From: an uncultured Clostridia bacterium
GTDB lineage: Bacteria; Bacillota; Clostridia; Oscillospirales; Ruminococcaceae
Length of the DNA: 64,000 nucleotides
Assembly (NCBI GenBank): GCA_947625195.1
Contig: CANQNK010000006.1
Location: 1 to 64,000, forward strand
Reading direction: 5' to 3'
The translations under genes were made by a program, and so were the position numbers. Below, one piece after another: positions 1 to 8,764 of the stretch (the first letter of the stretch is position 1; the number at the start of each line of letters is the position of its first letter). Under the pieces are notes generated by a model. It was not told the origin of the DNA, did no database searches, and saw only the letters and a list, made by a program, of their open reading frames with translations.

Positions 1-46
1 TACCGAGTGCCTGAGCGGATACTACGCATAAATTTAATATGTTGTG

Positions 47-78
47 CGGCTAGTGTTAAAAGCACTAGCCGTTTTTGC
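47..78 (+). terminator. Rho-independent terminator
   Basis: A 9-bp perfect stem (CGGCTAGTG at 47-55 with CACTAGCCG at 63-71) is followed by a T run. It probably ends a gene lying left of the window; a reading frame from position 2 closes with TAA at 29-31 and could be the last nine codons of that gene. Confidence 0.7.
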
Positions 79-82
79 TTAT

Positions 83-116
83 CCGACTGGTGTAAAACCG
101 GTCGGCTGTTTTATTT
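83..116 (+). terminator. Second hairpin, terminator-like
   Basis: CCGACTGGT (83-91) pairs with ACCGGTCGG (97-105) with one T-G wobble, followed by a T-rich stretch. It lies just before the ribosome binding site of the gene at 134, so it is either a tandem terminator or a leader structure. Confidence 0.45.
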
Positions 117-133
117 TAAGGAGGTAAAAAAAC

Positions 134-370
134 ATGCAATCAAAAAAGAAAAAAGGAAATGGATCATTACTAGTGCCTAGTGTAATGTTTGCAATTACTA
201 TAATCGCTGGTATACTTGGTTATTTAATGACATCAGATACACTTTTGGATATTGCATTAGCAGTAGGTTTGACATTTATCTTTATATGTGTTACTAAACC
301 AGAAATATTTTTCATTAAAGAAATAAAAAAAGAAAACAATGAGGATTCAAACGAAACCAATATTATTTAA
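134..370 (+). CDS. Small two-helix membrane protein, unknown
   Basis: The product has 78 residues. The start ATG is preceded by GGAGGT at 120-125. Residues 1-10 are rich in lysine and glycine, then two hydrophobic segments (about 12-32 and 36-55) form a likely membrane hairpin, and the tail is charged and rich in Glu, Lys and Asn. No family is recognised. It sits in the accessory left part of the ICE, before the nuclease region and between terminators, so it could be a single-gene cargo transcript. The good ribosome binding site and absence of decay suggest a real gene; the function is unknown. Confidence 0.6.
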   Translation: MQSKKKKGNGSLLVPSVMFAITIIAGILGYLMTSDTLLDIALAVGLTFIFICVTKPEIFFIKEIKKENNEDSNETNII

Positions 371-379
371 TACTGAATA

Positions 380-469
380 GGAGTGATGTTTTTGTCAAAC
401 AGGAAACGAAATAAAAGTAGACCATTAGTAGACCATTATTTGAGAATAATTAAAACGAGAAAGGTGTAA
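380..469 (+). pseudogene. Duplicated 5' end of the nuclease gene
   Basis: Positions 380-427 repeat positions 561-608 (the ribosome binding site and first codons of the nuclease gene) with about three mismatches. The copy begins with GGAGTGAT and a TTG at 392, continues for 25 codons and stops at 469 without any nuclease domain. It is therefore a remnant left by a duplication or deletion rather than a functional gene. Confidence 0.6.
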
Positions 470-474
470 TCGCT

Positions 475-543
475 ATGAGTAAAATATATTTGTTTGCATT
501 ATTGTCAATATTGATAGTTTTTATGTCTCATAAAGGATTATAA
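475..543 (+). CDS. Possible 22-residue hydrophobic peptide
   Basis: ATG at 475 lies ten bases after AAAGG (about 460-464) and opens a frame of 22 codons encoding a short, almost wholly hydrophobic segment (Leu, Ile, Phe, Val) with a basic start and a His-Lys end. The composition resembles single-helix membrane peptides such as type I toxins or small ICE peptides. No antisense RNA can be shown. It lies between the remnant nuclease start and the real nuclease gene, so it may simply be part of the decay. Confidence 0.3.
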   Translation: MSKIYLFALLSILIVFMSHKGL

Positions 544-572
544 GCTATGAGAATCAAGAGGGAGTGATGTTT

Positions 573-1280
573 TTGTCAAACAGGAAGCGAAATGAAAGTA
601 GATCATTAAAAATTATATTGTCTATTGTAGTTACTATAATCGTTGGTATAAGCAGTATAGTTACAACATATACCCATGTATCATTTGATTTAGATGATAT
701 ACCAAAATTTAATAATAAACCATACGCTCAGATTAACAATAATAAGCCAGATTTTAATGTAAAAGATTATTCCGCTGAGTGTTTTGAACAATATAGCCAA
801 CTAGATGTTCTTGGAAGATGTCATGTAGCTTTTGCAAATGTCGGTGTGGATACCATGCCGACAGAAGAAAGAGGTGAAATAGGTGGTATTAAACCGTCGG
901 GGTGGCACACTGTGAAATATGATATTGTTGATGGAAAATATCTATATAATAGATGTCACCTTATAGGGTATCAACTTACCGGAGAAAATGCTAATGAGAG
1001 AAATCTCATTACCGGAACACGATATATGAATGTTGAAGGTATGTTACCTTTTGAAAATGACGTTGCCGAATATATTGAAAAAACAAATAATCATGTACTA
1101 TATAGAGTAACACCAATCTATCAAGGTGATAATCTAGTGGCAAACGGTGTGCAAATGGAAGCATATTCCGTAGAGGATGACGGAAACGGTATATGTTTTA
1201 ATGTATTTGTTTATAATGCTCAGCCTGGCATAACTATTGATTACAGAACAGGAGATAGCAAACTTTCCGGAGATTTGTGA
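573..1280 (+). CDS. DNA/RNA non-specific endonuclease, membrane-anchored or secreted
   Basis: The frame is open from GTG 564, but the ribosome binding site GGAG (561-564) fits TTG at 573 best, giving 235 residues. A basic N-terminus and one hydrophobic segment (about residues 12-30) form a signal peptide or anchor. The catalytic region shows Asn-Arg-Cys-His-Leu-Ile (about residues 125-130) followed by an Asn-rich motif ending in Thr-Arg-Tyr-Met-Asn. This is the Gram-positive version of the DRGH beta-beta-alpha-metal nuclease motif found in DNA-entry (EndA-like) nucleases. Expected role: metal-dependent cleavage of nucleic acid outside the membrane. Whether it serves DNA uptake, competition or ICE biology is not shown. 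The next gene is a broken methyltransferase. Confidence 0.82.
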   Translation: MSNRKRNESRSLKIILSIVVTIIVGISSIVTTYTHVSFDLDDIPKFNNKPYAQINNNKPDFNVKDYSAECFEQYSQLDVLGRCHVAFANVGVDTMPTEERGEIGGIKPSGWHTVKYDIVDGKYLYNRCHLIGYQLTGENANERNLITGTRYMNVEGMLPFENDVAEYIEKTNNHVLYRVTPIYQGDNLVANGVQMEAYSVEDDGNGICFNVFVYNAQPGITIDYRTGDSKLSGDL

Positions 1281-1299
1281 AAGGCTAAAGGAGGTCAAA

Positions 1300-1407
1300 A
1301 TGACAATTAAATTATTAAAAGGCGATTGTTTAGAAATGATGAATGTTATACCAGATAAAAGCATTGATATGATTCTTTGTGATTTGCCATATGAAATGAT
1401 TTTATAA
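1300..1407 (+). pseudogene. Truncated DNA methyltransferase (N-terminal 35 residues)
   Basis: ATG 1300 has a strong GGAGG site (1290-1294). The 35-residue frame starts like phage and plasmid N4/N6 DNA methyltransferases, with a G-D-C-L motif near residue 8, then a D-x-I-x-x-D-L-P-Y block in which D-L-P-Y is the catalytic DPPY-type motif IV. It stops at 1405-1407 directly after the motif. The following 100 bases have stops in every frame and no target-recognition domain, so the enzyme is dead here. Confidence 0.65.
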
Positions 1408-1517
1408 ACAGATTACATTTGACCGAATCAGCAAATCAAAGGCGTTAGAAGAGGAAAGATATGAGAATTAGGATGGTTTGTAATATGCGGACCAGATTTA
1501 CCACTTCTTTGTAAATT

Positions 1518-2289
1518 CTATTGTTTTTTGTGTGCAAACTTATAAATTACATTCGAGGGGTTGTCGACAACACATTTAACCTTATAGTTTTCTTCAATTT
1601 TCCACTCGCCTAACACAGCTATTGGATGTTTAGAAAATTTTTTAAAAGTATTAAGAATATATCTTAAAATCTCATCGAACTGTATTTTAGTAAGACATAT
1701 TGATGCTGTTAAATAATATCGTTTGTTATTTTGAGAAACTGTAGGATACATCAAAGTAAATAACTTTAGTACTGCTGTCATAACATATTGTATTACCGAG
1801 TATTAACCTTAATCCGGAAACTCCTTTATAATTTTTATTTTGAAGTATGTTTCGGTTATCAACAATTATATCTCCAACAGTAATACCATTCATGTATGTT
1901 GTAGTTAATTTATTTGATATACAATAGTTAAGCAGTTGCTTAGGAGTGCTAATGTGTTTTATTGCTGTCCCAGTTGTGCTACTTGTTTGACTGTGAAAAC
2001 CTCTATTTTTATTTGAAATATTTTTTTCGTGTTTGTATATTTTATACACATCTGACTTTATCATATCTTCGCTATCCAAATAACGATTAGCCTCTATATC
2101 ATATGGACAATTATTAATGTGTGGCGTTGATGTTCGACGTCCAAAATACGGCGAACGTTTGCCGTTAATTGACCTAAGGGTGTATATGGCATTGCATTCT
2201 GGGTTAAGACATTTAAAGGTGTCAAGTAAATTTGTGACATCACTTGCATTTACTGATCTTTTCAAATTACAAGAATAAGCTTCAAACAT
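1518..2289 (-). pseudogene. Unknown protein gene broken by one frameshift
   Basis: Two overlapping reverse frames (2289-1726, 187 residues; 1781-1518, 87 residues) read as one about 256-residue protein if a single base is removed near 1735, where a Ser-Phe-Ser-Lys ending in one frame meets Gln-Asn-Asn-Lys in the other. The start has GGAGG upstream (about 2290-2300). The N-terminal part contains a Cys-x4-Cys pair and a later Cys, suggesting a small zinc site. No family is recognised. It is divergent from its right neighbour with only 32 bases between starts. It is either an assembly error or a decayed cargo gene; its location among other broken genes favours decay. Confidence 0.55.
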
Positions 2290-2321
2290 TATAAGACCTC
2301 CAATTAGAAAGGATTTTTATT

Positions 2322-2750
2322 ATGAGAAAAGAATTTAAGTCATTAATTAAATCGTTAATAGAATCTCTTAAAAAAAACGGTTATACTACAATGCTTTTAC
2401 AAGCAAAAAATGAAGAAGTATTAGTTTTCTATAAGTCTTCATTATCTGAAGAAACTATAATTTTTGGAATACAATTCCCTTCAGACAGTAGGTTTAGATA
2501 CATAAGTGTTGGCTGTCTATCTAAAGGAGTTCAGGGTATATCTTTAGGTTGTTATACTGGAGTGAAAAAAAGCGATTTCAATGAGGAAAACATGTTTAAG
2601 TGTATCGACATTGTTGAAAACGAAGTTACAGAGCATTATTCAATTGATTTTTACGATATTGCAATGAGACATACCCTCAAATTTACCGATGCTGAACAAA
2701 CCATAGATATGTATTGTCAACAGCACAATTGTAAGAAGATTAAAATATAA
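2322..2750 (+). CDS. Hypothetical protein, 142 residues
   Basis: ATG 2322 follows GAAAGG. The product is soluble, with a basic amphipathic N-terminus (Lys-rich, residues 1-20), an alternating hydrophobic pattern in the middle (residues 25-80) typical of a mixed alpha/beta domain, and a Cys-x-x-x-x-Cys-Lys-Lys-x-Lys tail. No signal peptide or membrane helix is present. No known family is recognised. It is a stand-alone gene closed by the terminator at 2789. Role unknown. Confidence 0.6.
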   Translation: MRKEFKSLIKSLIESLKKNGYTTMLLQAKNEEVLVFYKSSLSEETIIFGIQFPSDSRFRYISVGCLSKGVQGISLGCYTGVKKSDFNEENMFKCIDIVENEVTEHYSIDFYDIAMRHTLKFTDAEQTIDMYCQQHNCKKIKI

Positions 2751-2788
2751 TTCTATTTATATTATAAAGTAAATACAATTCAATTTCA

Positions 2789-2820
2789 AGTCTACAGATG
2801 TGTATCCGTAGGCTTTTTTC
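2789..2820 (+). terminator. Rho-independent terminator
   Basis: AGTCTAC (2789-2795) pairs with GTAGGCT (2808-2814) with one wobble and is followed by six T. It ends the gene at 2322-2750. Confidence 0.65.
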
Positions 2821-2864
2821 ATTTCAAGCTATTAAGGGCTCATAACTCTTGATATAAAAATCAA

Positions 2865-2883
2865 GTGGGACTAAAAGTCTCAC
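2865..2883 (+). repeat. Dispersed GTGGGACT hairpin, copy 1
   Basis: GTGGGACT-AAA-AGTCTCAC, with one G-T pair compared with the other copies. It is in the leader of the adhesin gene. A mini reading frame (ATG 2894 or 2900, stop 2918-2920) with GAAAGGAG before it follows directly and could be a leader peptide. Confidence 0.7.
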
Positions 2884-2969
2884 AGAAAGGAGTATGAAGA
2901 TGTTTAATAACACATCTTAGAAGAAATTTGTATGTAACAAACCAAAAATAATGCGAAAGGAGTTTAAAA

Positions 2970-5900
2970 ATGCATAAGAGAAAATTATTATCATTATTTA
3001 CAAGTATTGTTATGACAATATCTATGCTGTCAATCACCCCTGCAACAGAAGCAGCTGCTGCGGCAATTCCCACACGTCCCGAAATAACAGAATATAACGC
3101 GGTGCATAACGCAATGAGAGTTAATTTCGTTGATCGTACAGATGTTAACGGATATAAATTGGAGCTATATGGTGATTCAAACTACGGTACTGTTTTAAAA
3201 ACGTCAGAGTCAACAGTAGCGCAAGAAAAATCTAATAACGGATTAAGATTTGATAACATAAGCAGTAATACGCTCTATTACCTTAAAGCATATACATATA
3301 ACGGCAGCGGAACAAATAAAACATACTCTCAGCCGCTTGAACTTGCGATAAGGACAAAAGCAGTTAATTATACTGATTTTGTAGCTTCACCAACAATGGA
3401 TGAGCAGCGTACAAAAGCTCTTGTTGACAGAAATCTTAAAAACAGCCTGAATTTGCTTAGTTGTCTGGGAACATTCAGAAACGATACATTCGGCTACTCA
3501 ACCCTTACCGGACCGTCATCAACAAATGGTACGATCAGCGGTTCAGGTTTCACTGTAAATGCAAATGGCGAAACCGCTTCTGACAGAGAGAGTAAATCGT
3601 ATGAACACAACATAAAGTTCTACATGGAAGCACCATGCACAGAAGATTCGTTTACCTACACAGTAAACCGTTCAAACAGGAACTATGTGTTTAATCAGGC
3701 TAACAACTGGGGCTGGGGCAACCCAACTACCGGCATTGGCGGCATACGGTATATACCTTCTTCTCAGCACGATCCATATTACGGCAATTACACATTTAAT
3801 GCATGGGAAGTAGATACCAAAACATTGTCAGGATTGCACAGAACAAGCTATACAAACGACGGAAAGTCATATAATCTTTTGACATATGACGATCTTTCAA
3901 GTATGTCAAGTCCATTGGTAAGCAGAACAAACGGTATTAACGGATATCTGTGGAATAACGCCGATAAAGTAGGACTTACATACTCATTCATAAACGATAA
4001 CGGAAACAATAGTAAGCCGACAACAGGATCAGCTGGATTCTGGGAGGGCGCACAGCTAAACTGGGCTTTAAGCCGTATTAAACATCTTCACGACAATCAA
4101 AGAGAAGAAGATAAATCTACTGACGGTGAAATTCCACTTGATCCTGAGCAGATATTATCAGAGAATGATGCAGAGGAAACCAAAGGAAAATGGAGTGTAA
4201 AGGATACAACCGATATAGATAACGATAAGGATTATGAGGAATATAAGTATAACTATGGCGGAGTAGATCTTGTTACCCTTGCAGAAGAAGCTATCGGGCA
4301 TGAAAGACAATCCGGTTGGGTTATTGCATTAAATGAAGCCGACAAGGGAACTCTTTCCTGTACTTATGATAATGTAGGTCAATTTAAGGGTAAGACTGTT
4401 AGTGTAAAATTAACGGTCAGTGATTGGCAGACATCAGATGAGTGGCGAAACAGCGCTTTTCGTCAATATAGTGATAGCGCAAATTACAAAACGGGAAATT
4501 GGTACCTAAATTCGCTTTCAGAATCCGCAGTAGGAAACTGGAGTTTAAGAAAAACTCCGGGTACTAATGTTACATATGCGTATGATGACAGTTTTGCTGC
4601 CGGTGGTCCATATGGTGGCGGTAACAAAAATGAAACCTGTCCCCTATTATCCTTTGCTTCTGACGGTATAGGTGTCAATGTATGCTTTGTCGATTGGATT
4701 AAGGTAGATTATACATTCATTGATGAAAACGGAAAAGAAATCACGGACTCTGATTTTTCAGGTCGTGGCACGTGGAAAGACATAGATTTCTCTCAATCAG
4801 TTTCGTTTTTACCGGCTGCCCAAAATAACGGAAAAGGCTTTACGGGCATATATGACTATGATGGATCAGTCGTGTTTATGAATTCTGAGGCAGCTTCAAA
4901 AGCCAACTCGAAATATAATATAAATATCACAGCAAATAAAAAATATGATTCCCTGTTATATAAGTCATGGGATTTTACTAACTCAAACGGCAGCACTGAT
5001 AAATATTGGGGAGTATTTGACTGGGTATCTACAAACGGTGAGTTAGACAACTACAAAACAAACTGGATATACGCAGAGTTTAACGGCTCTTTCTCAATAG
5101 TATACGGAGCAAACGGTCATGGTGATATGACTTCAGTAGGATTGAATGATAAGTATAATACTGAGGGTGGTATACATTTTGAGTATAGTAATTCCGGTGA
5201 TGAGATTACAAGCCGAAAGAGGCTTGCTACTTCTCCGGTTACATCTCTATCCGCTTTAGACAGTGGTTCAAAAGTAATTACATATTCGTCCATACAAGGA
5301 ATGAGAGGACAGTCAGATGCCCACCTTGTTAACGATGTAACCGGTACATCATATTACGGTGAGATAACTATAAATAAATTTGTTCAACAGAAAAACGGAT
5401 CATACGTTAAGGCTTCCGGGTCTGATTGGGCAAGTAGAAACAATGTCTTTTTTGTTATTAAAGACGGTAACGGAAAATATCTGGCGTATGATTTATCTTC
5501 TTCAAACTCTAATGGTGAATATGTAATTGACGATACGATCACGTATAACGACTGGAACGGTTCCCGTCAAGCTCGCAGAGTTACACGATTTGCCTTAAAC
5601 TCTAGCGGAGTAATACATATCACTAATATACCTGCCGGTACATATTTCATTGAAGAAATATTTACATCCGAGGAATATAAATCATTGTACAAAACTCCGA
5701 CAATTAGATGCACCGTCATCACAGGGTCGTCACCATCTTCCCCTGCTGAATCTGAAGACGGAAAATTTGAGGTTTACGATAAGGAAAGTACAAATAAAAC
5801 CACAAATGTACTTGTGTATAACAATCTTTATGACACGGGCAAAGTCACATTTACCAAATATTCTAAAACTCCAAACACCAACACGAGACAAACTATAAAA

Positions 5901-7226
5901 AATTCTGCTGCAACCGATGCTATGGAATTTGTTCTTATGAGGAAGAATGAAAATACGAATAATAATGATTTTTATACAATTCTCACAGGAAGTAACGGTA
6001 ATTACAGCTATGAGAAATTAGGAACACCTACTGCATATCCAACGCCTCTGAGAACAGTCTTAAAGCTTAACAGCAGTAATAAGATCGTCATAAATGATCT
6101 TCCGCCCGGGGATTATTATTTCCGTGAAATAACCGGATATGATAAGTTATTTACCGGAACCATGTCTGATGTTGGCTTCACGTTAAAAGAAAATTCAGAA
6201 ATTTCTGTGTCCGGTCTAAACACATTAAATGTGGGCAGCATTACCGTTAATAAATCATTTGAAAGTAAATCAACACCTATCAGTGGTGCAAAGTTTTCAC
6301 TAACCGGTACATCAGATTCCGGAACAAATGTTAATATGACGGTTGCTGTAACAAACGGCAAAGCAGTGTTTAGCAACATTCCCTACGGAACATATACGCT
6401 GTCGGAAACGGCTGTGCCAACAGGCTATGATGCAGTCGCTGACAGAAAGGTGACGGTTTCAAGTACAACTCAAAATGTCACAATAAATATTACTGATCCG
6501 TTGACAAAAGGATTTTTGAAGATCATAAAAGAAAATGAGGACGGCAGCATACCAAATGGCATTGCGTTTAACATCAAATCTGTGTCTACGGCAAGCGGTG
6601 TATCCGTTGATCAGACTGTCATCATTATAAATGGATCAGCTAATGTCAATCTACCTGTGGGAAGATACATCGTAACAGAGATTGCAAACTCCGTTCCTGA
6701 AGATTATTTGGTAGCTGATCCGCAAACTGTCGATGTACACGATAGCGATACCTTCAGCAGTCCAGCAACAGTTACTTTTGTCAACAAGCTTGCAGAGGGT
6801 CCTATCACTATCACAAAGAAGCTTACAGAATCGTATTACACTCAAGAAGAGTTTGTTTTTGAAGTTTCCGAAACCGAAAAGGACGGTACCGTAAACAAAT
6901 TCTTGGCTTACATCGTTATCCCTGCAGGAAAGACTTCCGGCTCTGTAACGATAGACAAGTGTAGGAATGGCAGAACATATTCTGTAAGGGAGCTTAATAC
7001 CAATTGGAGATACACGCCTGTAAATGATGGCACATACCTTCAGGTAAATGGCAAGTCTCCTACTGCTGAGCACAATTACAGTAAGAATACAGCTACTAAC
7101 ACATTATCGTTCAAGGCTGTGGCACTAAACAGCAATGATTACGAGTGTATCTTCACAAATAAAGGACACGATCATTGGCTTGATGATGGAGCAACAGTAA
7201 CGAATGTTATGAAGCCGATAACATAA
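2970..7226 (+). CDS. Large secreted adhesin with fibronectin-like and Cna-B/SpaA-type domains
   Basis: The product has 1418 residues. Residues 1-30 are a clear signal peptide ending in an Ala-rich cleavage region. Residues about 35-130 look like a fibronectin type III domain. A long Asn/Gly/Tyr/Thr-rich region (130-790) is unrecognised. Then come about five Cna-B/SpaA-like beta domains (about 795-940, 955-1085, 1088-1175, 1180-1272, 1275-1415), each beginning with an x-I-T-x-x-K strand and most ending in a Tyr-x-x-x-Glu strand. This is the lysine and glutamate arrangement that forms isopeptide bonds in pilins and adhesins. Unusually there is no LPxTG motif, hydrophobic tail or basic anchor at the C-terminus, so it is either released or held by another protein. 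The stop codon lies inside the terminator stem. Expected role: surface adhesion, perhaps mating-pair contact. Confidence 0.8.
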   Translation: MHKRKLLSLFTSIVMTISMLSITPATEAAAAAIPTRPEITEYNAVHNAMRVNFVDRTDVNGYKLELYGDSNYGTVLKTSESTVAQEKSNNGLRFDNISSNTLYYLKAYTYNGSGTNKTYSQPLELAIRTKAVNYTDFVASPTMDEQRTKALVDRNLKNSLNLLSCLGTFRNDTFGYSTLTGPSSTNGTISGSGFTVNANGETASDRESKSYEHNIKFYMEAPCTEDSFTYTVNRSNRNYVFNQANNWGWGNPTTGIGGIRYIPSSQHDPYYGNYTFNAWEVDTKTLSGLHRTSYTNDGKSYNLLTYDDLSSMSSPLVSRTNGINGYLWNNADKVGLTYSFINDNGNNSKPTTGSAGFWEGAQLNWALSRIKHLHDNQREEDKSTDGEIPLDPEQILSENDAEETKGKWSVKDTTDIDNDKDYEEYKYNYGGVDLVTLAEEAIGHERQSGWVIALNEADKGTLSCTYDNVGQFKGKTVSVKLTVSDWQTSDEWRNSAFRQYSDSANYKTGNWYLNSLSESAVGNWSLRKTPGTNVTYAYDDSFAAGGPYGGGNKNETCPLLSFASDGIGVNVCFVDWIKVDYTFIDENGKEITDSDFSGRGTWKDIDFSQSVSFLPAAQNNGKGFTGIYDYDGSVVFMNSEAASKANSKYNINITANKKYDSLLYKSWDFTNSNGSTDKYWGVFDWVSTNGELDNYKTNWIYAEFNGSFSIVYGANGHGDMTSVGLNDKYNTEGGIHFEYSNSGDEITSRKRLATSPVTSLSALDSGSKVITYSSIQGMRGQSDAHLVNDVTGTSYYGEITINKFVQQKNGSYVKASGSDWASRNNVFFVIKDGNGKYLAYDLSSSNSNGEYVIDDTITYNDWNGSRQARRVTRFALNSSGVIHITNIPAGTYFIEEIFTSEEYKSLYKTPTIRCTVITGSSPSSPAESEDGKFEVYDKESTNKTTNVLVYNNLYDTGKVTFTKYSKTPNTNTRQTIKNSAATDAMEFVLMRKNENTNNNDFYTILTGSNGNYSYEKLGTPTAYPTPLRTVLKLNSSNKIVINDLPPGDYYFREITGYDKLFTGTMSDVGFTLKENSEISVSGLNTLNVGSITVNKSFESKSTPISGAKFSLTGTSDSGTNVNMTVAVTNGKAVFSNIPYGTYTLSETAVPTGYDAVADRKVTVSSTTQNVTINITDPLTKGFLKIIKENEDGSIPNGIAFNIKSVSTASGVSVDQTVIIINGSANVNLPVGRYIVTEIANSVPEDYLVADPQTVDVHDSDTFSSPATVTFVNKLAEGPITITKKLTESYYTQEEFVFEVSETEKDGTVNKFLAYIVIPAGKTSGSVTIDKCRNGRTYSVRELNTNWRYTPVNDGTYLQVNGKSPTAEHNYSKNTATNTLSFKAVALNSNDYECIFTNKGHDHWLDDGATVTNVMKPIT

Positions 7227-7260
7227 AGCACTTAGACACAGATCTAAGTGCTTTTGTGTT
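7203..7260 (+). repeat. 58-bp direct repeat, left copy (adhesin 3' end plus terminator)
   Basis: These bases recur at 9471-9528 with one difference. They contain the last eight codons and the terminator of the adhesin gene. The two copies bracket the unknown cassette at 7285-9316. Confidence 0.85.
7225..7260 (+). terminator. Terminator of the adhesin gene
   Basis: AAAGCACTTAG (7225-7235) pairs perfectly with CTAAGTGCTTT (7244-7254), with an 8-base loop and T-rich tail. The stop codon overlaps its first bases. Confidence 0.8.
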
Positions 7261-7284
7261 TAAAAAATTGAAAGGAAGAATGTA

Positions 7285-7851
7285 ATGTTTCAAAAAATAA
7301 AACAAAGTGATAACGACCCTAATCTTATTGCTGCAAACCATCTATGTAATGTTATTCTTACTGGTACATCAGAAATACTAACTGATTCGTGTGTAAAAAC
7401 GATTGAGTTTTCGCCTGAAAAATGTATAAGTGCAGAAATGGCATTCGAGAATTTCCGAAAGAACTGGTTCAAAATTGGTAATGAGTTATTACTCTTAGTA
7501 GATTTATACGAAAAGATAGGTAAAAATCAAAGAAATGAATCATCCCGATTTTCTTGTGATCCATTTTGGATAGAATACGAAAATAAATTCATAAAAATTT
7601 TCACGTTATATCTCAGATATAAATTTTCAAATAACTATTCAGGTAAAGAAATTCAAGAAGTGATAAAATCTGCAAATTATTCTGATTATGATAAATTATT
7701 CTCTGAATGTCCAGAAACGATTTCACTGTGGAAGGAATTTAAAGTCAATCTTCCATCTGTCAGCATTAGAAATAGTGTCATTATTTCTGCTATTGCTTAC
7801 ATAGAACGGGTATTGAGTTTGAGAATTATACCTGAAAGTAAAAGCACATAG
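7285..7851 (+). CDS. Hypothetical cargo protein, 188 residues
   Basis: ATG 7285 follows AAAGGAAG. The protein is predicted soluble and mostly alpha-helical, with several Phe/Trp/Tyr-rich amphipathic segments (residues 55-75, 85-125, 140-170) and no signal peptide. No family is recognised. It is the first gene of the cassette enclosed by the 58-bp repeats. Its last codons and stop are made from a third, diverged copy of the terminator repeat (7841-7875), which suggests that the 3' end was fixed by recombination at this repeat. Confidence 0.55.
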   Translation: MFQKIKQSDNDPNLIAANHLCNVILTGTSEILTDSCVKTIEFSPEKCISAEMAFENFRKNWFKIGNELLLLVDLYEKIGKNQRNESSRFSCDPFWIEYENKFIKIFTLYLRYKFSNNYSGKEIQEVIKSANYSDYDKLFSECPETISLWKEFKVNLPSVSIRNSVIISAIAYIERVLSLRIIPESKST

Positions 7852-7875
7852 ACACAAATCTAAGTGCTTTTGTGG
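7841..7875 (+). terminator. Diverged third copy of the adhesin terminator
   Basis: AAAGCACATAG (7841-7851) and CTAAGTGCTTT (7860-7870) form the same hairpin as at 7225 with one mismatch. It terminates the 7285 gene and is also homologous to the 58-bp repeats. Confidence 0.7.
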
Positions 7876-7894
7876 TATAGGAAGGAGATAGTAT

Positions 7895-8197
7895 ATGTTT
7901 AGGAAAAGAAAAGCCGCAAAAATAAAAATATATCCCGTTGAGGAAATTTTTCCCAATACTCCATATTTAATTATTGGCCGCATTCTTAATAGCAATGATG
8001 AAAATAAAAGAAAATACATTACAGTAACATTAAGCGAATCTGAATTTCACAAATTGCTTAATGTATGTATTAGTCACGATTTCATCATGGGTGTATACAA
8101 AAAGTATATTAAGAATGATAAAATGTTGTATGATGTTATTTTAGAAAAGCCAGCATATAGTGAGCTAGTTAATCCTGTTTTAAAAGCATCCGATTGA
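7895..8197 (+). CDS. Hypothetical cargo protein, 100 residues
   Basis: ATG 7895 has a good GGAAGGAG site. The start is strongly basic (Arg/Lys residues 3-12), followed by a short beta-rich stretch (residues 14-50) and an amphipathic C-terminal half. There is no membrane helix. The stop overlaps the leader of the next gene, whose ribosome binding site follows immediately, so the two are co-transcribed. No family is recognised. Confidence 0.5.
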   Translation: MFRKRKAAKIKIYPVEEIFPNTPYLIIGRILNSNDENKRKYITVTLSESEFHKLLNVCISHDFIMGVYKKYIKNDKMLYDVILEKPAYSELVNPVLKASD

Positions 8198-8214
8198 AAG
8201 GAGGTTTTAGAATT

Positions 8215-8679
8215 ATGGAAAATCATATGATTTTATTTCATGAGGTATGGCAAACATTAAAGCCTTTGGTGACTTGTTACGGTTTGCTTGTTCCTATAAT
8301 ATACTCGGTATTTAGTTTAACTATTATTTTGGTTCTTATTTTTAGAACACTGAGCATTGAGGAAAAGGGGCATCACTACTATATGGTAAAGGATGTTCTG
8401 TTAGACAACCTTTATAATATTACCGTATGTGTTGCCAACCTAGTCTTGTCTTTTATATTTCCACTTTTGATAGGCATGGGATATATCTTACTTGGTTATC
8501 TTGTGATGCCTATACTGAAAGGAACAGGAAGATATACTATTATAGGAATTTTTAAGAGCATTCACAAAAAGGTCGTATGTGCTATAATCCTTGTCAACAA
8601 TATAAGTTGCTCAAAAGGTGATTCTGACAAATTTTATGAAGTTTACGAAAACTACAAAAGAAGCGTGACAAGCAATTAA
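8215..8679 (+). CDS. Hypothetical membrane protein, 154 residues
   Basis: The frame is open from TTG 8194, but AAAGGAGG (8198-8205) points to ATG 8215. Hydrophobic segments at about residues 18-43 and 68-100 give two or three membrane passes, linked by a hydrophilic stretch. The C-terminal 50 residues are soluble and contain two Cys and a Tyr-rich end. It is co-transcribed with the 100-residue gene before it. No family is recognised. The pairing of a small basic soluble protein with a membrane protein in a mobile cassette is compatible with many roles, including immunity or exclusion, but nothing in the sequence decides between them. Confidence 0.55.
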   Translation: MENHMILFHEVWQTLKPLVTCYGLLVPIIYSVFSLTIILVLIFRTLSIEEKGHHYYMVKDVLLDNLYNITVCVANLVLSFIFPLLIGMGYILLGYLVMPILKGTGRYTIIGIFKSIHKKVVCAIILVNNISCSKGDSDKFYEVYENYKRSVTSN

Positions 8680-8764
8680 GACGGTTATTATGATTAGCCA
8701 TTTATCAGTGGTTGAGGGTATAACTTGCCACTATTCTTTTTAAACCCAAAATACATATGATATT

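Noticed and set aside
5650..5898. Plus-strand frame of 82 codons within the adhesin gene
   Set aside because: It lies in another frame inside a clearly coding gene, has no ribosome binding site, and shows no domain character.
6651..7073. Minus-strand frame of 140 codons in the adhesin gene
   Set aside because: Opposite strand of a continuous coding region with domain-like repeats; no start signal.
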